29,936 nucleotides of DNA. Source: a virus. The notes beneath the pieces were generated by a model that was not told where the DNA came from, ran no database searches, and saw only the letters and a program-made list of their open reading frames with translations. Below, piece after piece: positions 15,701 to 23,195 of this stretch. Every line of letters starts with the position of its first letter. The stretch's first letter is position 1. Both the position numbers and the translations under genes were made by a program. Where the stretch lies: positions 1 through 29,936 of IMG/VR virus record IMGVR_UViG_3300044646_000729. One strand, given 5' to 3'.

Positions 15701-16191
15701 AGAGTTTCCTCGAGAGCCTCCTTATAATTACCTACATTTCGCCGATTATCTCCGACGGCGGACTCGTTTTCTTTTAACGTGTCGGAAATTCCTTTAATTG
15801 TTTTTTGCAACGCTTGGCCCTCGGCGGAATTTTCTCTCGCCTCTTTACTCAATCCGTTATAAGTTTTCGTTAACGCCGAAAGTTGTAAACGGAGTTGTTC
15901 GTTCGATCCCTCTTGCGCGTTGTTGAGTTTTATTTGAAACTCGATCTCCTTATTATTCGCGGAGATTTGTTTCGAGTATTCTTTCGTTTTACGGCCCAAC
16001 TCGAGGAGTTGATCCTCGATCTCTTTTCGTCGTTCAACTCCCGTATTTTTATCGTTTAACTCTTTGTTGAGTTTTTTCGTTTCCTCTTTTAATTTGTTGA
16101 GGGATTTTTGTAAAACGTCGCCTTGTTTTTCAAGATCGGACGGATCGAGTTTAACTCGGAGTAAAACCTCTTTTGTAATATTGTCCGCCAT
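12799..16191 (-). CDS. Tape measure protein
   Basis: 1130 residues, the longest gene. Long charged coiled coils cover about residues 15-165 and 455-900, with a hydrophobic segment about 415-445 (GALVVGLGLLIAYLARN) and a second Ala/Gly/Ile-rich hydrophobic stretch about 954-1007 ending in PPPPPF. The following GGYTGDGNPREESRALGRK and HKGEYVVPNKIL is the typical C-terminal signature of tape measures in Bacteroidota phages. The protein sets tail length and is injected with DNA. At roughly 1.5 angstrom per residue the tail would be near 170 nm (inference). It is followed convergently by the RHH gene and preceded 5 bp upstream by the tail-tip gene. Confidence 0.93.
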   Translation of the reverse strand: MADNITKEVLLRVKLDPSDLEKQGDVLQKSLNKLKEETKKLNKELNDKNTGVERRKEIEDQLLELGRKTKEYSKQISANNKEIEFQIKLNNAQEGSNEQLRLQLSALTKTYNGLSKEARENSAEGQALQKTIKGISDTLKENESAVGDNRRNVGNYKEALEETLAPLLKQREALLAQKEALKQSGEQQDNINKKPFGFGAGISKLNATTEGVNNFNASLNGTSSSIESVDSAVMSIDQSLAELDQEIKRTEIGFNAGKQSVKEYDNTLEGMTEKLSDLKKLAPTLDLNSEEYKKTNEAIRETQFEIDKAIGKVDEFGNKEPKNPAKEAMDDTFEAATALTSSIGLLSIAFGESEDIQEVQKKALQAVAIAQTAANIAKSKGAIISTIELVKTKAATAAQIVYTTVIGASTGALKAFKIALATTGVGALVVGLGLLIAYLARNKTKVVELTEAEKNLKEATEKLREEEIKEVVQATKLFGELQKSNAGSKQRKQLIDQVNSTYGTTLKNLSDEAAFLAAVAKAQEQVIKNIQIKISARIKETQLEAAITDLLQKQEFLNESQVKRGDLILQLKKATNDEDRKRIQAELDSISNQDKLKKNIDNVINSQNDYGGNQDRLLKVGENVNDQAILGYVEQKIRVDELTQELVNLQSQVTTTGDKTKKSTQDNLTAILAFQKKILGQSKDLQTEAIQDQQKQEIEALFTAQDRQKLQLLEEFKNLKATNEKEKAEKEKARIELQKLLLEIDEETANKQEEIVEKFNAQRRAKDQEEAKRRLDIQVINLAVSKEARRLDIEETIKDEKKKSIALIQLEIDTQKELLRIAEESAKVDNLITPEEVANIETAKLKLRELEIQLKQINEQPIAIIPKDFEEKFKQVADIVSQVFGSLADAVNAAFNGATAQVEQLGAAQVKAIEKTTLTEKQKQKQIEKINEETARKKYQLDVDQFNFNKGVQITQAIISTASAVIAALANPVPFVGAVLAGVAAATGAVQIGIIAAQQPPPPPFYEGGYTGDGNPREESRALGRKSYTYHKGEYVVPNKILKTETGSALVSTLERMRLGKISSLGLSGFADGGFTANDIRAGVVNAIATDKLAAQISDAISNVQIITKVTDINRVNNQLAQNKIAATLR

Positions 16192-16195
16192 AAAA

Positions 16196-18181
16196 TTAGT
16201 TTTGTATTATTATTAAAGTTATTTGAGTCGAGTCTTTTTCGTTTACCTTATATTGAGTAATCTCGTTGATATAAAAATACGCTCCGAAATAATCGATCCA
16301 AATCGGACGACTAAAATCGAGTTGATTAACGTCGAGATTATTTAAACGGATCAAGCAAGTAACCGCCTTGTTTGAGTTTATCGTCGACGATAGTAAAGGA
16401 TAATATTTATCGAGCAAGTTTTCGAAAATCAAATCCTCAAAATAAACGTTAGGTTGAGGAGAGGTAAAAAATCCGCTCGGTTGAATTGTCAACTCCGCCG
16501 ACGTATCGAAATCAACGTAAGCGAAACGACCGTTAACGACCGTAAAGGTCGATCCCTCATTTACCGGAATGTACGCCAACGGAACGACGCCTCCGAAACC
16601 GCTCGGCCCGTTGTAAGAAAATAATCGGATAACCGGAGAAAATACACTCTCAAAAATTACTTGCTCCGTATTGATCGCCGCCGCGTTAACGATAAACGAT
16701 CCGCGTCCGTAATTGATTTGTCGAGACAAATATTCGTCGGTATCGTCCGGCGCGTATTGAAAATAATTATTACGGGAATAATTGTCCGAGGTAAACGAGA
16801 TCGAGTAATCCTCGGAGAGATCAAGTTTTTTCGACCAATCGATCGCGTTGGGAATATTTCCGATAACTTTTCCGAATTGAAAAATTTTAACCGTATTCGA
16901 CAAAGGACTTTGTTCGAAAATTAATCCGTATTGATTTGCGATCGAGAGAATAAAATCGGATTGAGTTACGTCGGGCAAAGTCGCCCCGAGTTCCAACCAA
17001 TTAAAAATAGGATCAACAACCAACGCGCCAACGTCTCCGGTTAATTCAAACGAAACGATCTCGATTGTCGATCCGGCTTTCCAAATCGCGTTTGTTTCGG
17101 TCGAGAACGCAACGGCCCCGCGTCCGATCGTAATATCGATTTCGCCTTGAAAGTTATAAATCCCGACGGGCTGACTTACGAGATTGTAAATCGGGTAATA
17201 TTGTTGAGTCCCGTTCTCGTCATAGTAACTTAATTGAGAGGCGTCAAAAAACGCAGTATTAAATAAACGATCGACCGTAATATTATATTTTAATTTTACT
17301 TTTACGGAGTCCATAAATAACCAACCTTTCCCCGCGTTGATATTAAAAAACGGAATACCAAACGGATCGATCCAATTTACTTGGTTAACGTACGGATAAC
17401 AACTCGTTTCGTTAGTGTCAAATATATGAAACTTATCTCCGTTCGGAGCGAATACCGAGGACGGAGGAGCGAAATCGACCGAGGCCGTTGATTTTAATTT
17501 ATTTCTCAACTCCGTATTTTCCGACCTTGAAAATTGAGCCGAAAACGGGATTATTTGTTTTTCGAATAGTGGATCGTTATCGAACCAATCCGACTCGATC
17601 GAAAGTCCGACGTCGTCGAATATCTTTTTAAATAAATATTTTGCGTAAATAGCCGGATAAAGTTGAAACCAATTAACGTTAAACGGCGGCCCCGCGATCG
17701 GGTTAAAAAATATTTCTCCGTAATCAATATTCGGACAAATAAAAACGTCGGGCCAAAGGTTCGCGCGTGATCCGGTCGTAAACGCCTCCGTCCAAAAATA
17801 AGAATAATCGCAATGTAATAAAGCCGATTGAATATTTTTATCGGCGATCAATTCAAACCAATTCGAGTTACCCGACAAGATACGGATTTCGTATTCGCTC
17901 CGACTCGCGGTAATTATCTCCGCAATTCCCTCGACTTGCAAAAGTCCGTCGGTATAAATTAAACAAGGTATTTTTAAATAAGGTAAATCCGAAACGCTCA
18001 AAACATTGTTAGAAAATCCGAGGATCAAATTATTTTTTTTTGTCGCCGGAATTTTAAACGTATTCGAGTACGATCCTTGACGGCTCTCGATCTCGAAAAG
18101 ATTATTAACCGCGTAACTCATAACGATAGTTTCGTCCGAGTATAGTTCAATGAGTTCGGTATTTATATAAATTTCCGTCAT
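16196..18181 (-). CDS. Tail tip / distal tail protein candidate
   Basis: 661 residues, beta-rich with many aromatic residues. The N-terminal segment LFEIESRQGSYSNTFKIPAT (about 28-47) is a recurring signature in large tail proteins encoded next to tape measures in Bacteroidota phages. It probably forms the base of the tail tip or hub. I see no lysozyme, peptidase or lipase motif, so a purely structural role is favoured. It lies 4 bp upstream of the tape-measure start and downstream of two other tail genes, in one operon. Confidence 0.75.
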   Translation of the reverse strand: MTEIYINTELIELYSDETIVMSYAVNNLFEIESRQGSYSNTFKIPATKKNNLILGFSNNVLSVSDLPYLKIPCLIYTDGLLQVEGIAEIITASRSEYEIRILSGNSNWFELIADKNIQSALLHCDYSYFWTEAFTTGSRANLWPDVFICPNIDYGEIFFNPIAGPPFNVNWFQLYPAIYAKYLFKKIFDDVGLSIESDWFDNDPLFEKQIIPFSAQFSRSENTELRNKLKSTASVDFAPPSSVFAPNGDKFHIFDTNETSCYPYVNQVNWIDPFGIPFFNINAGKGWLFMDSVKVKLKYNITVDRLFNTAFFDASQLSYYDENGTQQYYPIYNLVSQPVGIYNFQGEIDITIGRGAVAFSTETNAIWKAGSTIEIVSFELTGDVGALVVDPIFNWLELGATLPDVTQSDFILSIANQYGLIFEQSPLSNTVKIFQFGKVIGNIPNAIDWSKKLDLSEDYSISFTSDNYSRNNYFQYAPDDTDEYLSRQINYGRGSFIVNAAAINTEQVIFESVFSPVIRLFSYNGPSGFGGVVPLAYIPVNEGSTFTVVNGRFAYVDFDTSAELTIQPSGFFTSPQPNVYFEDLIFENLLDKYYPLLSSTINSNKAVTCLIRLNNLDVNQLDFSRPIWIDYFGAYFYINEITQYKVNEKDSTQITLIIIQN

Positions 18182-18188
18182 TGCTTTT

Positions 18189-19049
18189 TTATTGCGTTTG
18201 AATTAATTTCTCCGAGGAGTATTTTACTTGTATATCGTATCGCATTAAGCCGTCGCCGTCCGTATAAAGATCGAAATCTTTATCCTCGATCAAGATCGGA
18301 ATAAAACCTCCCGTCCATTTTATAAACGCTTGTATCGAATATTTTAATCCCTTTACGAAAGGAGAATGAGAGACGGGAATTTCGCCGGATAAAACCGCGA
18401 TCGCGTCGAATACGTCCTCGACTTTGTAATATTTTAAAAGGCCGTTCGCGTCCTTAAACGTCGACTTGTTTCCGATTTGTACTTGATAGGTTTTTTTTCC
18501 TTTGAAACAATAAGACGACCAACCTCCGGCGCGATTTAACCAAACGATATTAATATCGTACGGAGTACAAAAATCGTACTCGTCGAGGCAACTATCGAAA
18601 ATAAACTCGATTAAATAAACTTGAGTCGGATCGATACTATCTTGAAACAAAACGTAAAACGTACCAACGACCGGAACGACCGCGACGGCGTAACCCGCGA
18701 ACGCCAAAAATAACCAATCGGGATAATAGTTTCCCGATAATTGCCAAACTCCAAAAGGGGCCGGAGGTAAAGCGGTCGGAGATATTGACTCGGCGATACA
18801 TTTGTTATAAGTGATCGACGGAGAGACCGCGAGAACGGTTAAAGTTATCGTATCGATCGGAACGAGTAAAGCGTCGAGAACGGTAAAAACATAAACTCCG
18901 GCGGTCGTAATTACGTCGACCTCGAAATCGTAATCGACTCCGTTGTAAATTAGATTTACATTATCTTGAAACGGAACGATCGAAAGGCCGAGAGCAACGT
19001 TCGGATAATTGTAATTTCTCGCTTGATATTGATTTATAGTAACTAACAT
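18189..19049 (-). CDS. Tail tip-associated protein
   Basis: 286 residues, beta-rich. Residues about 45-80 (VITTAGVYVFTVLDALLVPI) resemble an Ig-like strand set. The middle carries several Cys (NKCIAESIS, IFDSCLDEYDFCTPYD, WSSYCFKGKK) that might form a metal or disulphide site. The motif NIVWLNRAGGWSSYCFKGKK recurs in tail proteins of Bacteroidota phages in this position. It is probably structural. Stop and start of neighbours nearly abut (ATG at 19049, upstream stop at 19050). Confidence 0.72.
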   Translation of the reverse strand: MLVTINQYQARNYNYPNVALGLSIVPFQDNVNLIYNGVDYDFEVDVITTAGVYVFTVLDALLVPIDTITLTVLAVSPSITYNKCIAESISPTALPPAPFGVWQLSGNYYPDWLFLAFAGYAVAVVPVVGTFYVLFQDSIDPTQVYLIEFIFDSCLDEYDFCTPYDINIVWLNRAGGWSSYCFKGKKTYQVQIGNKSTFKDANGLLKYYKVEDVFDAIAVLSGEIPVSHSPFVKGLKYSIQAFIKWTGGFIPILIEDKDFDLYTDGDGLMRYDIQVKYSSEKLIQTQ

Positions 19050-19862
19050 TTAGTTGACGATTAAAGTATTTTCGATTTCCATTTGTCCGATACCGCCGGA
19101 GCCTTGCGGACAAACTATAAAGTTATACGCTTGAACGTTGATAATTTTCGTTAAGATATTACAACAATTCGCCGCGAATACCGGATCGGCCTCCGCGATC
19201 CAATCGTTCGCCGCGATTAAACTTTGTAGTTCCGAATGTTGGATCGACGAGTTCAATCCGTAATAAATTTGCGCGAGATAGTTCCAACCCGTAAACGTGT
19301 CGATCGTTAAAAACAAAGAGTCGAGCAACGTCGCAAACTCTCCGAGAGGTATGTAATCAATCCGAAAATATGTAAACATATTAACGTCGAAACCTTGGAT
19401 CGGCGGCGCGATTTGAACGACGTTTTTTAATATCGATCCAATATCAACGAACGCGGTTCCGTCAAATTTATGAAAGGCCCGTATATCAATAAAATTATTT
19501 TGAGACGGAAATCCGTAATAAACTCGATAACCAAACGGGACGACTTGATTAAACGCTCTTTGTATCGCGGGGAAAACGGGATCGGCGACGGTGTAAATCG
19601 TATCGGTAAAAATTTCCTCGGTAAAAGGATCGTAATTTATTACATTGTGAAAACCTTGATACGGCCCCGAGTCAACGTAAAACAATTTCGAGAACGTTGC
19701 GAACGGATAAGGATTAAAATTCGCGCGAGTAAAAACCGCGAGTCCGTCTCCGTCCGGTAAAACTTGCGTATATCCTTGCGGATAAAACGGTTTGTCCGCT
19801 CCGAATAATATTGATCGGTGTATCGAGTACCAAGTTTGATCCGCCGGAGATAGTGTCGTCAT
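19050..19862 (-). CDS. Tail protein, function unknown
   Basis: 270 residues, rich in Phe, Tyr, Pro and Asn with many predicted beta strands (RVYYGFPSQNNFIDIRAF, MFTYFRIDYIPLGEF). A Cys pair occurs in FAANCCNILTKIINV. No enzymatic motif is seen. Its ATG overlaps the upstream stop as ATGA, and the downstream gene follows directly, so it belongs to the tail-tip block. It could be an adsorption or baseplate component. Family not recognised. Confidence 0.72.
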   Translation of the reverse strand: MTTLSPADQTWYSIHRSILFGADKPFYPQGYTQVLPDGDGLAVFTRANFNPYPFATFSKLFYVDSGPYQGFHNVINYDPFTEEIFTDTIYTVADPVFPAIQRAFNQVVPFGYRVYYGFPSQNNFIDIRAFHKFDGTAFVDIGSILKNVVQIAPPIQGFDVNMFTYFRIDYIPLGEFATLLDSLFLTIDTFTGWNYLAQIYYGLNSSIQHSELQSLIAANDWIAEADPVFAANCCNILTKIINVQAYNFIVCPQGSGGIGQMEIENTLIVN

Positions 19863-20371
19863 AATTCAATATTTAAAGTTTCAAGTTCAAAGTCTTTAAT
19901 AAACTCGGTTGTCGCTTGTTGAATAAATCTCTCGCCGAGTCCCTCTTGTAAAGTATCGAGCAACGCGTCGAGAGGTATTCCCTCAAGTAACGGCGACGGT
20001 TGGCCCTTGTATCTTTGCCAAACTTTCGAACCGTTTTTAGTAATCGATTGAGCAACGGCCCAAGGCGATAAATTTACGAGTCCTTTATCTTTTAACCATT
20101 GTTCAATATTTGAGATCGGCGGTAACTTTTTAGGATCGGCGACGACCTTTCCGTTTTTATTTGTAATTGTGTACGGTTTCCGTCCGTATATCGAAAAATA
20201 AAGATAAGAGTTCGCGAGGATCGTTAACTCGTTTCCGGCGATAACGTATTCTCCCGAGTTCGCAAGGCGACCGGAGGCCGACGCCGATTTGTCGATTACC
20301 TTTTTAAATTCTCGGAGGTAATTTTCGGCGAACGCGCTTAATATTTCTTTTTCGAAAACGGAAATCGCCAT
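19859..20371 (-). CDS. Tail component (gp10-like) candidate
   Basis: 170 residues. The N-terminal helix (AFAENYLREFKKVIDKSASAS), then strands and a short loop IYGRKPYTITNKNGKV, and a C-terminal helix (LEGIPLDALLDTLQEGLGERF) resemble small head-tail joining or tail-completion proteins of the HK97 gp10 kind found in Bacteroidota phages. The Gly-Arg-Lys-Pro loop is a frequent feature of that group. The ATG overlaps the upstream stop as TAATG. The call is low-to-moderate because no single diagnostic motif exists. Confidence 0.6.
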   Translation of the reverse strand: MAISVFEKEILSAFAENYLREFKKVIDKSASASGRLANSGEYVIAGNELTILANSYLYFSIYGRKPYTITNKNGKVVADPKKLPPISNIEQWLKDKGLVNLSPWAVAQSITKNGSKVWQRYKGQPSPLLEGIPLDALLDTLQEGLGERFIQQATTEFIKDFELETLNIEL

Positions 20372-20658
20372 TACAAAGATTTTATAATATATCCGATTTT
20401 CTCGAGTTGAGAAATTATTTCGTTATCACAATACTCGGCCAACTCCTCCGGCTCGACGTTTACATTATTCGCAACGTCCCAAAAAAACGAGTTTATATTC
20501 GAGAGGACTTTGTCTCGACCTAAAAAAGTAACGGCGGAAACTCTTATAAAAGATTGATCCTCGTTCGGAGTTAATATCGTCGAGGCGTTGATCTCCTCGA
20601 TCATTTTTGCGTTAACGATTATTTTCGCTTTTTCGGTTGCAATTATTTTAAATTCCAT
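20371..20658 (-). CDS. Hypothetical protein in tail operon
   Basis: 95 residues. Beta-like first half (FKIIATEKAKIIVNAKMIEE), then a helical acidic C-terminus (VEPEELAEYCDNEIISQLEK). No family is recognised. The ATG sits in AAAAAATGG and its stop is shared with the next start. It lies 3 bp after the beta-helix protein, so it could be a chaperone or adaptor for that spike, by position only. Confidence 0.75.
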   Translation of the reverse strand: MEFKIIATEKAKIIVNAKMIEEINASTILTPNEDQSFIRVSAVTFLGRDKVLSNINSFFWDVANNVNVEPEELAEYCDNEIISQLEKIGYIIKSL

Positions 20659-20661
20659 TTT

Positions 20662-21942
20662 TTAAAAAGTATAAAGAGCGTTAACGTAAAAGTTTCCGAC
20701 AACCGGATTACTCGGAGCGACGTTTCCTTTTGATCCCTCACTTAAAACGGTTCCGGCCGGATTGCTTATCGTTGGATTAATTCCGTTCGTTACGATTGTC
20801 GTCGCCATTAATGAGAGAGTCCCTCCTGAAACAAAGATCGGAATATTTGACAAAGATTTTACGAGAGAGTTTTTAATTAAAATTTTTCCGATCGTTTGTT
20901 CGCAAACTCCCGTCGCCGAAACCTCGTCGAGTTCGAGAATTATATTCGCTGTCGGATTTGTATTTTTAAACAAAGGTCGAACGATCGAAACTTTTTTTAT
21001 CTTGATTAAGAAATCTCCGGCGGTATTTACAAAGGCGTTGTTTATTCTTATCGCGCCTTGAGCAACGTTCGACGTATCGATCAACTCGTCGAGTTCAATA
21101 CTCAAATAAGAGCCGGATAAATTGTCCGCGTAAATATGGCAACTAAACCCGCCGACAACGTTCGAGGGAATGATAAACGATTTCGCCTTGATCGTTGCCT
21201 TTCCGCTCCACGTTGTGCCGGAAATCCAAAAACAACCGTTTGAGACATTTACAAACGTATTCGTTACATTTCCCCAAATTACCGCGTTAAGGTTTCCGGT
21301 TAATCTCATTGAAAAATTACGTCCGGCGGAGTTGTAATCTCCTCGGATTAGTAATTTTATTAAACCGTCTTGTCCGAGAATACCGTTCGAGATATTGTTT
21401 ACCGTAACCGAATTAAACTCGAGAGTTACGTTCGCCGTTGGGTTCGACTTTACGTTTATAAGATTTCCCGTACATTGTAAAACGCGAGAGTAACCCGTCC
21501 AAAAAAACGGAGTCGTTAAAGCAACTCCGCCGATTGTAGTGTCGAAATTTAATAAGGTCGTAAAACAATAAATATTCGATCCTTCCTCGCCGTAAAACGA
21601 AACGCCGTCGATTGCTAAGTTACTAAAAACGGAATGATCTCCGGCCCTTAAAACAACAACGTCGCCAACTTTCGCGGCGGCGATTGCGGCGGCGATAGTT
21701 AGGAAAGGTTTATCCGCTCTCTCTCTCAATCCCGAAAAGTCGTCTCCGAATTTCGGATCGACGTAAACGGTTTTAGAGACGTTAATTTGAGTCGTAACGA
21801 AACCGAGAATAAAGTCTCGGAGTTGTTCGACCGTTATCCGATCCGTTCTCGGGATCGTTGCGTCAACGTCGACGATTGCAAATAAGTCCTCGAGAGAAAT
21901 ATCCTCGGTCGCGATCGTTGGTAAATTTGTAATTTTTGGCAT
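20662..21942 (-). CDS. Tail spike with beta-helix fold
   Basis: 426 residues. The N-terminus (about 1-50, ITNLPTIATEDISLEDLFAI then TDRITVEQLRDFI) is the attachment module common to Bacteroidota phage fibres. From about 58, VYVDPKFGDDFSGLRERADK, PFLTIAAAIAAAKVGDVVVL and RAGDHSVFSNLAIDG is the canonical entry of a pectate-lyase-like parallel beta-helix. Many Asn/Val/Ile short rungs follow to about 400. Such spikes bind and often cleave surface polysaccharide. No catalytic residues can be assigned by eye, so depolymerase activity is only possible. It lies in the middle of the tail block. Confidence 0.82.
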   Translation of the reverse strand: MPKITNLPTIATEDISLEDLFAIVDVDATIPRTDRITVEQLRDFILGFVTTQINVSKTVYVDPKFGDDFSGLRERADKPFLTIAAAIAAAKVGDVVVLRAGDHSVFSNLAIDGVSFYGEEGSNIYCFTTLLNFDTTIGGVALTTPFFWTGYSRVLQCTGNLINVKSNPTANVTLEFNSVTVNNISNGILGQDGLIKLLIRGDYNSAGRNFSMRLTGNLNAVIWGNVTNTFVNVSNGCFWISGTTWSGKATIKAKSFIIPSNVVGGFSCHIYADNLSGSYLSIELDELIDTSNVAQGAIRINNAFVNTAGDFLIKIKKVSIVRPLFKNTNPTANIILELDEVSATGVCEQTIGKILIKNSLVKSLSNIPIFVSGGTLSLMATTIVTNGINPTISNPAGTVLSEGSKGNVAPSNPVVGNFYVNALYTF

Positions 21943-21954
21943 ATCGTTAAAATT

Positions 21955-22443
21955 TTATTCGGTTTCAAGAGGTTCGTTCGACTCGGTAAATATATCGATC
22001 CCGCTCTCGGTTAAAAGTATGTTAGACGCGCAATCTATTTTTGAATTAATTGTAAAACTTAAACCGTAACCCGATACCGTTCCGGCGAGTTGACGATATT
22101 CGGGAGTTTTTAAAACGTTGCTCAAGTTCAAACTCGAGGACGCGTTTAAAGCAAATAAAAATATATCGGAAAGGTCGTCCATTTCGGCGATAATTTCCTC
22201 GCGCCTTTCGTTCGTTGTCGCGGGTGTATCTTGTTGCCAAAACATTAGGACGACGGTATGTTTAACGTTATCGTTCGAAAGGTCGTACTCCGATTGTACG
22301 GGTAATAAATGGATTTGAGGAAACGGCCCGTCGTACTCGAGCGATCCGTCCGTCCGGCGACCGTGAACGAAGCGACCTTGAGGCGGAGGATTTACCGTAT
22401 TCGCAACGTTTCGGATTGTATTAACGAGGCTTTGATAATTCAT
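21955..22443 (-). CDS. Tail completion/terminator-like protein
   Basis: 162 residues, alpha/beta. The segment order (MNYQSLVNTIRNVANTVN; PQIHLLPVQSEYDL; KHTVVLMFWQQDTPA; EIIAEMDDLSDIFLFALN) matches small Bacteroidota phage proteins that cap or complete the tail tube: helix, strand with Asp/Ser, central strand, then helix. The start codon lies 23 bp inside the -1-frame extension of the tail assembly chaperone (stop at 22421). Its identity as terminator is inferred. Confidence 0.65.
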   Translation of the reverse strand: MNYQSLVNTIRNVANTVNPPPQGRFVHGRRTDGSLEYDGPFPQIHLLPVQSEYDLSNDNVKHTVVLMFWQQDTPATTNERREEIIAEMDDLSDIFLFALNASSSLNLSNVLKTPEYRQLAGTVSGYGLSFTINSKIDCASNILLTESGIDIFTESNEPLETE

Positions 22444-23145
22444 TTTGACGTTTATAAATTTCGGTTAACTTTTCCTCGTACTCTCTTTTTTCTTTTTCGA
22501 AAATCAACGTCATATAAATAGTTTCCGCGTCGGTCTCGAGCAAGGTTTCGTATTTTGTTACGTCGCCTTTTGAAAGTGAGTACAGAGTTTTAAAAAATCC
22601 GTACTTATTAAAGTTCTCGACTCCGGCCTCCTCCTCCTCCTCGGAATATTTACCCTCGGTTAATTGTTTAAAGCGGTCGTAAAATCGAGATATTTGCGCA
22701 AAAAAAAATTCACTATTCCGAGGACTTTCGTAACGGGTTCGTTTTTAATATCTCGGTCGGTATAAACTTGAACGATCTCGGCTCCGGCGTTAATTGTGTC
22801 CTTGCCGTCAAGTTTCGCGATCGCTTGTTTCGCCTTTTCCAACTTGGCCCAACTTTGCAAACCGATATTAAAATCCTTGTACTCCTCCGGTTCGCTCGAC
22901 GTTTTTAAAATATCGTCGTATTCAAACGAGAACGCAATTACCGGAATGAGGTTAATTATATCGTCCGCGCGTAAAGTATTAATTAAATCGTAATCGATCC
23001 CGACAAGGATCGCGATACGTCTCTCGAGAGTACCGTCGTCGTAATTAACCAACTCGACGTATTTTTCGAAAGTTACCTCGTCCCAACTTGTCGGAACGTT
23101 TTTCGTTTCGACTCTTTTATTTGTTATAACTTCGAATTTTATCAC
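22421..23145 (-). CDS. Tail assembly chaperone, -1 frameshift product (gpGT-like)
   Basis: Fusion of residues 1-148 of the gene at 22660-23145 with 93 further residues read in the -1 frame after a T9 run (22708-22700). The extension is fully open from 22702 to its TAA at 22423-22421 and looks like a real protein: FYDRFKQLTEGKYSEEEEEA, then NKYGFFKTLYSLSKGD and IYMTLIFEKEKREYEEKL. That composition and helix pattern are typical for the T domain of G/GT chaperones. The 216 bp between the zero-frame stop and the next gene are otherwise unexplained. Total about 241 residues. Fusion and short form would recruit tail tube and tape measure. Confidence 0.85.
22660..23145 (-). CDS. Tail assembly chaperone, short form (gpG-like)
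   Basis: 161 residues from a GTG at 23145. No in-frame ATG occurs near the start, and the protein begins MIKFEVITNKRVETKNVP when GTG is read as Met. The motif VPTSWDEVTFEKYVELVNYD (about 17-36) is typical of Bacteroidota tail assembly chaperones. The short form ends FFLRKYLDFTTALNN at 22660. A T9 slippery run near its 3' end gives the long form. The GTG start lies only 4 nt after the -7 element at 23150-23157, with a second element 19 bp upstream. Confidence 0.85.
   Translation of the reverse strand: MIKFEVITNKRVETKNVPTSWDEVTFEKYVELVNYDDGTLERRIAILVGIDYDLINTLRADDIINLIPVIAFSFEYDDILKTSSEPEEYKDFNIGLQSWAKLEKAKQAIAKLDGKDTINAGAEIVQVYTDRDIKNEPVTKVLGIVNFFLRKYLDFTTALNN
22700..22708 (-). other. T9 slippery site for -1 frameshift
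   Basis: The minus strand reads AAT TTT TTT TTG in frame, nine Ts in a row, within codons 146-149 of the chaperone gene. This provides the heptamer T TTT TTT, a known type of -1 slippage site. The -1 frame is open for 93 codons afterwards. The zero frame stops 37 bases downstream of the run, at 22662-22660. No clear downstream pseudoknot is identified by eye. Confidence 0.8.
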
Positions 23146-23149
23146 AATA

Positions 23150-23176
23150 CAAATATAATTTTAATCGACAAATATA
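23150..23176 (-). promoter_or_regulatory. Tail-operon promoter, tandem -7 elements
   Basis: On the minus strand two perfect TATATTTG elements occur at 23176-23169 and 23157-23150, 19 bp apart. The proximal element is followed by TATT and the GTG start. The bases TATTTGTATT match the head promoter closely (TACATTTGTATTA ATG). The proximal element has no -33 TTG at 17-23 bp, but a TTTGGTACTTA motif ends 34 bp upstream, exactly as at the head promoter. The terminator of terL lies immediately upstream. Confidence 0.7.
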
Positions 23177-23184
23177 AACCGGAC

Positions 23185-23195
23185 TAAGTACCAAA
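23185..23195. repeat. Third copy of TAAGTACCAAA motif
   Basis: Same 11-bp core as both copies at 12595-12628. The last base of the adjacent -7 element (23157) and the CAAA (23192-23195) are separated by 34 bp, identical to the distance at the head operon. It overlaps the A-run of the terL terminator. Confidence 0.6.
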
